Below are positions 1-7,178 of a stretch of DNA of 64,000 nt, piece after piece. Numbering within the stretch: the first letter of the stretch is position 1; every line of letters starts with the position of its first letter. Under the pieces are notes generated by a model. The model was not told the origin of the DNA. It saw nothing but the letters and a program-made list of their open reading frames with translations, and did no database searches. The position numbers and the translations under genes are program-made. Source of the stretch: JBBRBB01 sp963830175 (lineage in GTDB: Bacteria > Bacteroidota > Bacteroidia > Chitinophagales > Chitinophagaceae); NCBI GenBank assembly GCA_963830175.1, contig CAWHKV010000004.1, forward strand, positions 62,001-126,000, in the 5' to 3' direction.

Positions 1-358
1 CTAAAGCGCCTCCTGCTGCAATTATCTTTCCATCCTCCTGAGTAGCCAAAGAAGATACACCGAAGTTGATGGGAACAGAACGTCCATTATCACCAAACGA
101 AGCGTCAATAGAACCATCAGGTAAATAGCGAACTAATTTTATAACGTTGGATGTTACAGGAACATCATAGAATTGCGCTGCTACCACTACTTTATCATCT
201 TGCTGAATTGCTTGAGTGAAGTAGACAGTATTTTCCCCAGGAAATGAAGTATTTACAATTCCGTTGCTACCAAACGTAGGGTCTAATGAGCCTTGTTGAG
301 ATTTTGCATTCAAGCAAACAATAGCAAAAAAAATAAATAATAGAGAAAGTTGTTTCAT
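1..358 (-). CDS. Delta-60 repeat secreted protein (partial, N-terminal end)
   Basis: The reading frame starts at an ATG (358 down to 356) and stays open to the left edge, so only about 119 N-terminal residues are seen. Residues 1-20 form a signal peptide (MKQLSLLFIFFAIVCLNAKS). Two repeats follow with the delta-60 pattern, LDPTFGSNGIV and IDASFGDNGRS, each followed by a Q(Q/E)D(D/G)K strand typical of this beta-propeller-like repeat. Such proteins are usually large, secreted, and in Bacteroidota often end in a T9SS sorting domain, which would lie outside the window. The gene lies 46 bp downstream of the broken hydrolase on the same strand. Function is unknown beyond a repeat-scaffold surface protein. 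Confidence 0.85.
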   Translation of the reverse strand, partial: MKQLSLLFIFFAIVCLNAKSQQGSLDPTFGSNGIVNTSFPGENTVYFTQAIQQDDKVVVAAQFYDVPVTSNVIKLVRYLPDGSIDASFGDNGRSVPINFGVSSLATQEDGKIIAAGGAL

Positions 359-404
359 AAAATTAGTTTTTAAATTTTCATAAATCCTGATTATAAATAA
401 ATAT

Positions 405-1209
405 TTACTCTAGACAGGGATTATCATTATTACTGCAACCATCATTATTGATGCCGGAACTTTGGCAGCTATTGCGGTAATTTTCGCATTCCGTGAATAT
501 AGAAGGTCCGTTTATGGCTGTATTTGTAAGTATAGATTGAAAAAAGGTAGCAGAACGCTGAACCATATATATTAAAACATCATGCTGGTTTGTTAATTCT
601 GTTCCAAATTCACTTTGAAAACCGGGGTCATCATTATCTAATCCGTGCCCCATTTCACAGTCTAAATAAACTTCTGCTTTTTTGCCGGCATTCTGAACCA
701 GCCCCTGAAGAGCCACAGGACCAATCATCCTTAAATCAACCCCGGTGGAGGAGGGCGTTAATGTAAGGAGTCCGCTACTGTCAAGACAGATTGGTGCCAT
801 CCAGCGATGAGCAGTCAGAATAACCACCGGGATGATATATAAAAATTACCGGTAAAGGGCAATCGTTGTAATGTGTGTAAGCAGTATTTTTTGGAAAATA
901 GGCGTTAAAAATTAATGCATCACTGATGTTGGTACAAAGGGTTAGAGGCCTGCCAACACAATCAGCAACGTCTTCGCTAAATTGCACATCATGATAATAT
1001 GAATTTTGAGGAGATTTAGCATAACTGATATTTGTTAATGAATCTGTTTGAGATAAGGTAAAAAGTGAATCTCTGAAATCTATGCTGCAATAATAATTTG
1101 AATTGCAAGCAAAGGATTGTGCTTTTATTTTGAAGGATACATTAACCAATAACATGAACAAAAATGTAAGTGCTATGGTGGGGGGGGGGGGATAAATAAC
1201 TTTAAACAT
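405..1209 (-). pseudogene. Secreted alpha/beta hydrolase remnant, core missing and frame broken
   Basis: Two overlapping frames together look like one decayed esterase-type alpha/beta hydrolase. The upstream frame (stop at 781) has a signal peptide ending near IKAQ and the strand plus oxyanion motif VIFIYHPGGYSDCSS. The downstream frame (stop at 405) carries the end of such a domain, with AEVYLDCEMGHGLDND supplying the catalytic-His region. The stretch that should hold the Ser nucleophile elbow (GxSxG) and the acid is absent from both frames, so perhaps 100-150 residues are missing. I place the start at ATG 1209; a TTG at 1260 would only add a non-signal-like extension. The first codons contain a run of 12 C. 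A deletion plus frameshift fits best; an assembly collapse is the alternative. Confidence 0.7.
1180..1191. repeat. Homopolymer tract, 12 G on + (12 C in the hydrolase sense)
   Basis: Twelve consecutive G on the plus strand encode four prolines at codons 7-10 of the hydrolase remnant, directly before the hydrophobic core of its signal peptide. Long G/C tracts in 5' coding regions are classic slipped-strand phase-variation sites. Here the host gene is already broken, so any switching would be relict. Length error in the assembly is also likely at such a tract. Confidence 0.9.
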
Positions 1210-1234
1210 ACGCTGAGGGTTTAGAAGTATAAAC

Positions 1235-1387
1235 TTACGGAAAATTATTATGGAAAGCAAGGGCGTAAATTTCCCCGGAAACGATGTACAGCCCGTTTTC
1301 GGGGTTGTTCGCTAATGTGCTGTAGTGCATGGTGGTGAAGGGCTGAAGAATAAATGAAGAAGCAAAATGCTGGAAGAAGCTTAGCAT
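1235..1387 (-). other. Short open frame of 50 codons, unassigned
   Basis: An ATG at 1387 opens a 50-residue frame ending at TAA (1237-1235), just before the hydrolase remnant on the same strand. The translation reads naturally in its centre (HYSTLANNPENGLYIVSGE) and the DNA is richer in G+C than the surrounding spacers. There is no clear ribosome-binding site, and Bacteroidota often lack one. It could be a small peptide gene, a fragment of a lost gene, or chance. I recognise no family. Confidence 0.25.
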
Positions 1388-1485
1388 GTGGAATTATTAA
1401 AAGAATGATGAAAGAAACCTTTCGTCCATTCTTTGTAACCCTAAATGCTTATATTTACTGTAGGTTGCAATTAGCCTTTTAAAAT

Positions 1486-1915
1486 ATGAAGAAAGTAAAA
1501 GATATTCTTGCCCGTAAGGGTAGTAAAGTTGAAACAGTAGATCCGTCCATGTGCGTTATCGATGCCCTAAAACTAATGGCTGAAAAACATATTGGTTCTG
1601 TGGTTGTTGCAAATGAAAATCAATATTTGGGCATAGTTACAGAACGTGATTATAGCCGGAAAGTAATTTTAAAAGGAAGATCTTCTACCGACACACCTGT
1701 TAGCGAAATAATGAGCAGCGATATACCTTCGGTAACCGAATTCGATTCGGTTGATTATTGCATGCAACTGATGTCTTCAAAAAATCTCCGGTACCTGCCC
1801 GTTATGGAGGACAATGTGCTTAAAGGCATTATTATCTATCAATGATGTGGTAACAGAAACGATCATTACCCAGCAGGAGACGATTTCTCAACTCAAAAGC
1901 TATATTCAGAGTTAA
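1486..1915 (+). pseudogene. CBS-domain protein, frameshifted near its C-terminus
   Basis: This is a stand-alone pair of CBS motifs, the kind of small protein that binds adenosyl nucleotides as a regulatory module. CBS1 covers about residues 1-65 (VDALKLMAEKHIGSVVV-type core, then GIVTERDY). CBS2 starts near residue 72 (VSEIMSSDIPSV) and reaches LRYLPVMEDNVLKGII. In the present frame it stops at 1845 after 119 residues. One extra A near 1831 explains this: skipping it gives SINDVVTETIITQQETISQL and a natural stop at 1913-1915, for 142 residues, the usual length. Everything upstream is intact, so the indel is either a sequencing error or very recent. Confidence 0.88.
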
Positions 1916-1956
1916 AACGCTGCCGTTTTTCTTTTCCGCTGCGTAAAGCTATTGTG

Positions 1957-2031
1957 TACACGCTGTGCGACGCAACCGGGATGCCATATTTACGGTTGCC
2001 GGGTACCTTATTATTTCCTGCTGCCTTAACC
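1957..2031 (+). repeat. Dispersed stem-loop repeat, copy A
   Basis: The segment begins with tgcgacgcaac and contains a perfect 7-bp inverted repeat, GCAACCG (1972-1978) and CGGTTGC (1993-1999), around a loop holding gatgcca. It resembles a second copy at 54010-54100: shared tgtgcgacgcaac, gatgcca, tgccgggtac and ctgcct blocks in the same order. It lies between the CBS gene and the rpsA promoter. Confidence 0.65.
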
Positions 2032-2060
2032 TTGTATTTTACAACAATTCCTTACCTTCG
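2032..2060 (+). promoter_or_regulatory. Predicted rpsA promoter (Bacteroidota type)
   Basis: TTG at 2032-2034 is followed after 18 bases by TACCTTCG (2053-2060), a one-mismatch version of the Bacteroidota TAnnTTTG element. Transcription would start a few bases downstream, giving a leader of roughly 25-30 bases before the ATG at 2091. This also argues against any start upstream of 2053. Confidence 0.5.
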
Positions 2061-2090
2061 CACCCCCGATTAAAAAACCGGGATTATATT

Positions 2091-4127
2091 ATGACTGAAA
2101 ACAATATTGTTAACGAAAACGCTGAAAACCAGGAGTTACCGCAGGATGCCCCACAGGCAACCGAGGAAACTACAGCGACACCAAATGAACCTGTGACTGA
2201 ACCTGAAACTGCTGCACCTGATGCCGAAGCTGAAAATCAGCCGGAAGCAGAAGCTGAAAATCAACCCGAAGCAGAAGTTGAAAATCAACCCGAAGCTACT
2301 GCAGAAAACAAACAGAACGGATCTGCTTCAAAAGAAGAAAAAGCTTCTGTTGCCCACGATGATTTTGACTGGAGTATTGACAAACGTAATGTTAGTAATT
2401 ACCCCGATAGTGAAAAATTAAAGTACGACAAGGTTTACGACGAAACTTTTATTCAGATTGAGGACAACGAAATTGTAAGGGGTCACATCGTGGCTTTAAC
2501 TAAAACAGATGTTGTTGTAAATATCGGTTTTAAGAGTGATGGATTAATTTCCTTCAACGAATTCCGCGATATGCCAAACCTTTCTGTTGGTGATGAAGTG
2601 GAAGTGTTGGTTATTGAAAAAGAAGACAGGGAAGGTCACCTTAACCTTAGCCGCAAACAGGCGCGTATTCACCGTGCATGGGAAAGAATTGTTGAAATGC
2701 ATAAAACCGGCGAGGTGGTTACAGGTCAGGTTACCAGCAAAACCAAGGGTGGTCTTATTGTGGATGTATTTGGTATGGAAACCTTCTTACCGGGTTCACA
2801 GATAGACGTTAAGCCTGTTACAGACTACGATCAGTTCGTTGGTAAAACCATGGAATTTAAAGTAGTGAAGATTAATGAAACCATTAAAAATGCAGTTGTT
2901 TCTCACAAAGCGCTTATTGAAAGCGATATTGAAGCGCAACGTGCAGATATTATAAGCAAGCTTGAAAAAGGCCAGGTACTGGAAGGCACTGTTAAGAACA
3001 TTACAGACTTCGGTGCGTTTATGGATCTTGGTGGTTTGGATGGCTTACTGTACATCACCGATATTTCATGGGGTCGTATTTCTCACCCAAGCGAGGTGGT
3101 TAAATTAGACCAGAAATTACAGGTGGTTGTGCTTGATTTTGATGATGATAAAAAACGTATTAGCCTTGGTCTTAAACAACTTACTCCGCACCCATGGGAT
3201 GTGCTTCCTGAAAACATCAGCGAAGGTTCTACGGTGAAAGGTAAAGTGGTTAACATTGAAGACTATGGTGCATTTCTTGAAATATTACCGGGCGTAGAAG
3301 GTCTTGTTCACGTAAGTGAAATTACCTGGGCCAACACACCGATCAATGCAAAGGAATTCTTTAAACTGGGTGTTGAACATGAAGCGAAAGTGGTAACACT
3401 TGATAAGGAAGCGCGCAAAATGAGCCTTTCCATCAAACAACTTAGCGAAGACCCATGGACAACTATTGAAACAAGGTTCCCTGAAGGAAGCCGTCACCAG
3501 GGTCTGGTAAAAAACATCACGCCTTACGGTGTGTTTGTTGAACTTGAGCCGGGTATCGGTGGTATGATTCACATTAGTGATCTTAGCTGGTTAAAACGTT
3601 TTAACCATCCATCAGACTACACTAAAACAGGTGAAGAGATCGGTATAATCATTCTTGGAATTGACAAAGAAAACCGCAAACTGCAATTAGGACACAAGCA
3701 ACTGGAAGAAGATCCATGGAACACGTTACAGGATACCTTTAGTGCAGGTTCTGTGCACGACGGTACTGTAGTTCGTAAAGATGATAAAGGCGCTATTGTT
3801 CAGCTTCCATACGGTTTAGAAGGTTTTGCACCAAGCCGTCACCTTTCAAAAGAAGATGGTAAGAGCATTATGCCTGATGAACACGCACAGTTTATGGTGA
3901 TTGAATTCGATCGCAATGAAAAACGCATCGTTGTTAGTCACTCACGCATTTGGGAAAATGTAAAAGCTGATGAAAAAGAAGCGGCGGTGAAGGAAGAAAG
4001 GGCAGAAGCTGAAAAAACCAAGAAGGTTGTGAAAAACATTCAAACGAAAGTTGAAAAAGCAACACTTGGCGATCTTAGCGCACTGGCTGAACTGAAAGAA
4101 AAGTTGAAGAAAGAAGAAGAGAAGTAA
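2091..4127 (+). CDS. rpsA: 30S ribosomal protein S1
   Basis: Ribosomal protein S1 binds mRNA at the small subunit. From the ATG at 2091 it is 678 residues. After an acidic low-complexity N-terminus of about 90 residues there are six S1 (OB-fold) domains in series: the first near VRGHIVALTKTDVVVNIGFK, then GEVVTGQVTSKTKGG, GQVLEGTVKNITDFGAFMDL, GSTVKGKVVNIEDYGAFLEI, GSRHQGLVKNITPYGVFVEL and a diverged GSVHDGTVVRKDDKG. The tail is lysine/glutamate rich. An in-frame extension back to 1965 is possible but would run through the promoter and the repeat, so 2091 is preferred. A terminator follows at 4151. Confidence 0.96.
   Translation: MTENNIVNENAENQELPQDAPQATEETTATPNEPVTEPETAAPDAEAENQPEAEAENQPEAEVENQPEATAENKQNGSASKEEKASVAHDDFDWSIDKRNVSNYPDSEKLKYDKVYDETFIQIEDNEIVRGHIVALTKTDVVVNIGFKSDGLISFNEFRDMPNLSVGDEVEVLVIEKEDREGHLNLSRKQARIHRAWERIVEMHKTGEVVTGQVTSKTKGGLIVDVFGMETFLPGSQIDVKPVTDYDQFVGKTMEFKVVKINETIKNAVVSHKALIESDIEAQRADIISKLEKGQVLEGTVKNITDFGAFMDLGGLDGLLYITDISWGRISHPSEVVKLDQKLQVVVLDFDDDKKRISLGLKQLTPHPWDVLPENISEGSTVKGKVVNIEDYGAFLEILPGVEGLVHVSEITWANTPINAKEFFKLGVEHEAKVVTLDKEARKMSLSIKQLSEDPWTTIETRFPEGSRHQGLVKNITPYGVFVELEPGIGGMIHISDLSWLKRFNHPSDYTKTGEEIGIIILGIDKENRKLQLGHKQLEEDPWNTLQDTFSAGSVHDGTVVRKDDKGAIVQLPYGLEGFAPSRHLSKEDGKSIMPDEHAQFMVIEFDRNEKRIVVSHSRIWENVKADEKEAAVKEERAEAEKTKKVVKNIQTKVEKATLGDLSALAELKEKLKKEEEK
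2223..2294 (+). repeat. Three 24-bp tandem repeats in rpsA
   Basis: Three consecutive 24-base units (2223-2246, 2247-2270, 2271-2294), differing at a few positions, encode an Ala-Glu-Ala/Val-Glu-Asn-Gln-Pro-Glu octapeptide. A degenerate fourth unit follows. They build the acidic N-terminal extension of S1 and could change copy number by slippage without breaking the frame. Confidence 0.9.
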
Positions 4128-4150
4128 TTTTGTTTAGTGAATGAATAAGT

Positions 4151-4182
4151 AAAAAGCTGTCTTGAAAAAGACAGCTTTTTTT
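4151..4182. terminator. Bidirectional intrinsic terminator
   Basis: A 13-bp stem (aaaaagctgtctt / aagacagcttttt) closes a short gaaa loop and runs into T residues on the plus strand; the minus strand also ends in a T run. It sits between the converging rpsA and sulfotransferase genes and can serve both. Confidence 0.9.
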
Positions 4183-4189
4183 ATGCATA

Positions 4190-5014
4190 TTATTTTATGA
4201 GGAACGTTTGTAGTTCCGTGGTTAAATCTTCGGCTTTTTTTAAAAGGGAAGCATCTTTGATAAACGGTTCAATGGGTTCGGATTTGCTGATCAGTTTTTC
4301 TTTGTACACTTTATTGAAGGGGTAATAGGTAAGTTGAAAATTCCAATTCTTATTGAAATGATCAATGATCTTTTTGTCATGTTCCATAACAGTTGAAACA
4401 TCCACAACAACGAATTTTTCTGAAGGCAGCTGCTGCATGCATTTCAGCATTTCTTCGCAATAAGTTATCCAAACTGCCAAAAAATGTGTGGCGTGCTTCC
4501 TGAATATATATTTTTTGCGAAATCCTTTTTTTATTTTCCAGATCGTTCTGCCAATTAATCCTTTCTCGTTGTATTGTTTGTCTTTGTCTTTAAACATCCT
4601 GGTAAGCAATGAGCTTACGATGTATTTATAATCGCGCAGAATAAAGAGGTAAAATGCATCCGGCATTTCTTCTCTATACACCTTTAATAATAAAGCAGTA
4701 CGCGGGTCTTTAAAACCCCACTCAACATTTAAAACATTTTTCCGGGCTATTAAATTTTTTAATTGCTGCTTTTCTTCAGGAGATAATTCTTTGATAGTTT
4801 GCGTGGTAAAACCGCTGTGTGGTAAGTGATGTGCTGTTAATATATTTTCATTTAGTGTAAGAAAATCTATGTCTTCAAAATGACCTTCAATATTTCCAAC
4901 ACCGGGGCCGAACATTTCATCGCCTAAATTTAATCCGCATTTAACCAGCCATTGCCCAATTACTGACGAACCGGAGCGGTGCATGGTGGCAATAATTAAA
5001 TTCCGATTATGCAT
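4190..5014 (-). CDS. Sulfotransferase family protein
   Basis: The 274-residue protein starts with the 5'-phosphosulfate-binding loop of PAPS-dependent sulfotransferases, ATMHRSGSSVIGQWL (residues 9-23). A later segment FILRDYKYIVSSLL matches the 3'-phosphate-binding strand-helix. There is no signal peptide, so it is cytoplasmic and would move sulfate from PAPS to an unknown acceptor, perhaps a cell-surface glycan or lipid. It shares the terminator at 4151 with rpsA and stands alone. The G-N-x-E-G-H-F-E segment after residue 38 is common in the bacterial 'sulfotransferase family' set. The substrate cannot be told from sequence. Confidence 0.85.
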   Translation of the reverse strand: MHNRNLIIATMHRSGSSVIGQWLVKCGLNLGDEMFGPGVGNIEGHFEDIDFLTLNENILTAHHLPHSGFTTQTIKELSPEEKQQLKNLIARKNVLNVEWGFKDPRTALLLKVYREEMPDAFYLFILRDYKYIVSSLLTRMFKDKDKQYNEKGLIGRTIWKIKKGFRKKYIFRKHATHFLAVWITYCEEMLKCMQQLPSEKFVVVDVSTVMEHDKKIIDHFNKNWNFQLTYYPFNKVYKEKLISKSEPIEPFIKDASLLKKAEDLTTELQTFLIK

Positions 5015-5072
5015 GCAAACTATTTGCCTTAAAAATAAATGAAAGAATAATACTTGAAGTAATTAGAAGTTT

Positions 5073-7100
5073 TTATTGCAGGTTCATTTGTTGAAGCAAA
5101 CCTTTATATTGCTCGCCATTTCCACCATTAAAAAAGTTTTTATCTGCTTTAATGTAGATCATGATACCGTATTTTTCATCCACCAACTTTTGAAGAATAG
5201 ACATAGATTTTTCTACCCTGCCCATTTGGTTGTAGATCATTGCTGCAGCATATAATTTATCGTTCGTAACAGGTTTTTTTTCTAGTTCAGAAATAAGTGT
5301 TTGTGCCTCCTGTGTTTTGCCAGTCTTTGAGTAAATGCATCCCAGTAAACCCTGCATAACAGGTCTATTATTAGAAAGCTTTAAAGCCTTTATTAAAGGA
5401 GGCATAGCTTTTTCGAAATTATTTTGCTGGTAATTTATCATAGCACTTGTAAACCAGGCCTCGGCGTAGTTAGTGTCTAAAGCAATGGTATAGTTTACTT
5501 GTTGTAACGCCTTATCAGTTTCTTTTTTAAACTGGTAAATTCTCGCGATTCCATTATTCACCCCTGAAGCCAGTGGGTCGAGGTCAATGGCTATTTTAAT
5601 CTCTTTGAGTGCTTCATCTAATCGCAGTTGTGTTGCCAGAAAAAGGGCATACCATTCATGTGCAGTTGAGTAACCGGGTTTTAATTGCAATGCTTTTTTA
5701 AAAGAAGCTTCTGCACCCTGCCAGTCCCAATCAATCCTGAATTTTATATAGCCTTCAGTGGCATATGCTTCTGGGAGTGTGTTGTCTAACTGTAAAGCTG
5801 CGAGAACTGCCTGTTTCGCTTTTACCTCTGCAATATTTCTTGGTAAAGTTCCATAACCGGCAACACCAATAAGCGTGTAGCAATAGGCTAGTGAAGTATA
5901 GGGTAAAGCAAAGGAAGAATCTAGTGAAATAGCTTTTTCATAATGCATTAATGCTGCCTGAATACTTTCCGGTGTTTTTCGGTTTAAGTTGTGATTGCCC
6001 CGAAGGTATTCTTCATACGCCTGCATATTATTGGTTTTGCTTTGGCGAAGTAACTTATTATCAGATCCTTCTATTCGAACTTTTAATTCATTTGCTACGT
6101 TTTGCGCAATATCTGTTTGCGTTTTAAAGATGTCTATAAAATCACCATTAAATTCTGAAGACCAAAGATGTTCCTGCGTAGCAACATCAATTAATTGTAC
6201 TGTTATACGTGCCTGGTCGTTGAACTTTCTTACACTCCCTTGAAGAATGGTGTTAACATGCAGCTCTTTGCCAATGGTTGCTATGTCTTTTTCGGTTTCC
6301 CTGTATTTCATGGTAGATGTTCGCGCTATTACACTCAGCCCACTGATCTTTGATAGGGTTGAGATCATTTCTTCTGTAATGCCATCAGCAAAATATTCAT
6401 CATTGTTACTGTTACTAATATTTGTGAAAGGCAAAACGGCCAGCCTGAGCGTCGCCTGTGTTTCAGCAGGATGGTAATTCCTGAGTATAAAAAAAGTTAT
6501 TATAATCAAAAGCAGCAGGGTAAGTGATATTATTAGAAGCGGAGAAAAAGACCTTTCCTTTTTTTTTCTTTTAATATGTTTTGTATTCACCCAGGGAAGG
6601 TCAATGCAAAAAATTTGCATGGGTAAATCAATATTTTTAAGCTTTTGTTTGCCTGCGGGCAAAACCGGGTAATTAATTTTATTGCGTATTTGCCGGGCAA
6701 CATCTTCTGATAAGCAAATACCCCCGGCTGGTGACAGGGGTTCAATCCTGGCTGCTATGTTTACGCCATCACCATGCACATGGTTATCCATATACACCAC
6801 ATCACCTATGTGTAAACCAATGCGTAATTGAATGATATTTTCATCAGTCATAAGTAGGTTTCGTTCATGCAATGCTGTTTGAATTTCGATGGCACAATTG
6901 GTTGCTTCTACCGCGCTGGTGAATTCCACAAAAAAAGCATCACCTGCCGTTTCAATTTCCCTGCCGTTATGTGAAATGAAAAGAGGTCTTAAAATATTCC
7001 GGTGTTCTTCAAGCAAACGCAAGGCGAGAGCCTCATTTGTTTGTGTGAGGGCGCTGTAGCCGACCATGTCGGTAAACATTATCGCTGATAAACGCCTCAT
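5073..7100 (-). CDS. Class III adenylate/guanylate cyclase with TolB-like and TPR domains
   Basis: A 675-residue multidomain membrane protein. Residues 1-165 are a class III nucleotide cyclase: metal aspartates D11 (FTDMVGYS) and D54 (ETAGDAFF) and the transition-state pair N114/R118 in GDGVNIAAR are all present, so it should be active. A basic linker and one membrane helix (about 187-206) follow. Residues 216-350 form the TolB-N-like domain often found in such cyclases (LAVLPFTNISNSN, YFADGITEEMI, ILQGSVRK). Residues 365-675 are TPR-type helical repeats. The catalytic part is predicted cytoplasmic and the TolB/TPR part periplasmic. Product could be cAMP or cGMP. It is monocistronic. I infer that it senses an envelope signal. 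Confidence 0.9.
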   Translation of the reverse strand: MRRLSAIMFTDMVGYSALTQTNEALALRLLEEHRNILRPLFISHNGREIETAGDAFFVEFTSAVEATNCAIEIQTALHERNLLMTDENIIQLRIGLHIGDVVYMDNHVHGDGVNIAARIEPLSPAGGICLSEDVARQIRNKINYPVLPAGKQKLKNIDLPMQIFCIDLPWVNTKHIKRKKKERSFSPLLIISLTLLLLIIITFFILRNYHPAETQATLRLAVLPFTNISNSNNDEYFADGITEEMISTLSKISGLSVIARTSTMKYRETEKDIATIGKELHVNTILQGSVRKFNDQARITVQLIDVATQEHLWSSEFNGDFIDIFKTQTDIAQNVANELKVRIEGSDNKLLRQSKTNNMQAYEEYLRGNHNLNRKTPESIQAALMHYEKAISLDSSFALPYTSLAYCYTLIGVAGYGTLPRNIAEVKAKQAVLAALQLDNTLPEAYATEGYIKFRIDWDWQGAEASFKKALQLKPGYSTAHEWYALFLATQLRLDEALKEIKIAIDLDPLASGVNNGIARIYQFKKETDKALQQVNYTIALDTNYAEAWFTSAMINYQQNNFEKAMPPLIKALKLSNNRPVMQGLLGCIYSKTGKTQEAQTLISELEKKPVTNDKLYAAAMIYNQMGRVEKSMSILQKLVDEKYGIMIYIKADKNFFNGGNGEQYKGLLQQMNLQ

Positions 7101-7178
7101 AACCTAAATGGTTAATTTTAAAAACAGTTTAAAGGTATTGCATTTTAGCAGGTAGTTACTATACCCGCAACTAGGTAT

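Noticed and set aside
1965..2090. In-frame 42-codon extension upstream of rpsA
   Set aside because: It runs through the stem-loop repeat and the predicted promoter, and it has no S1-like sequence.
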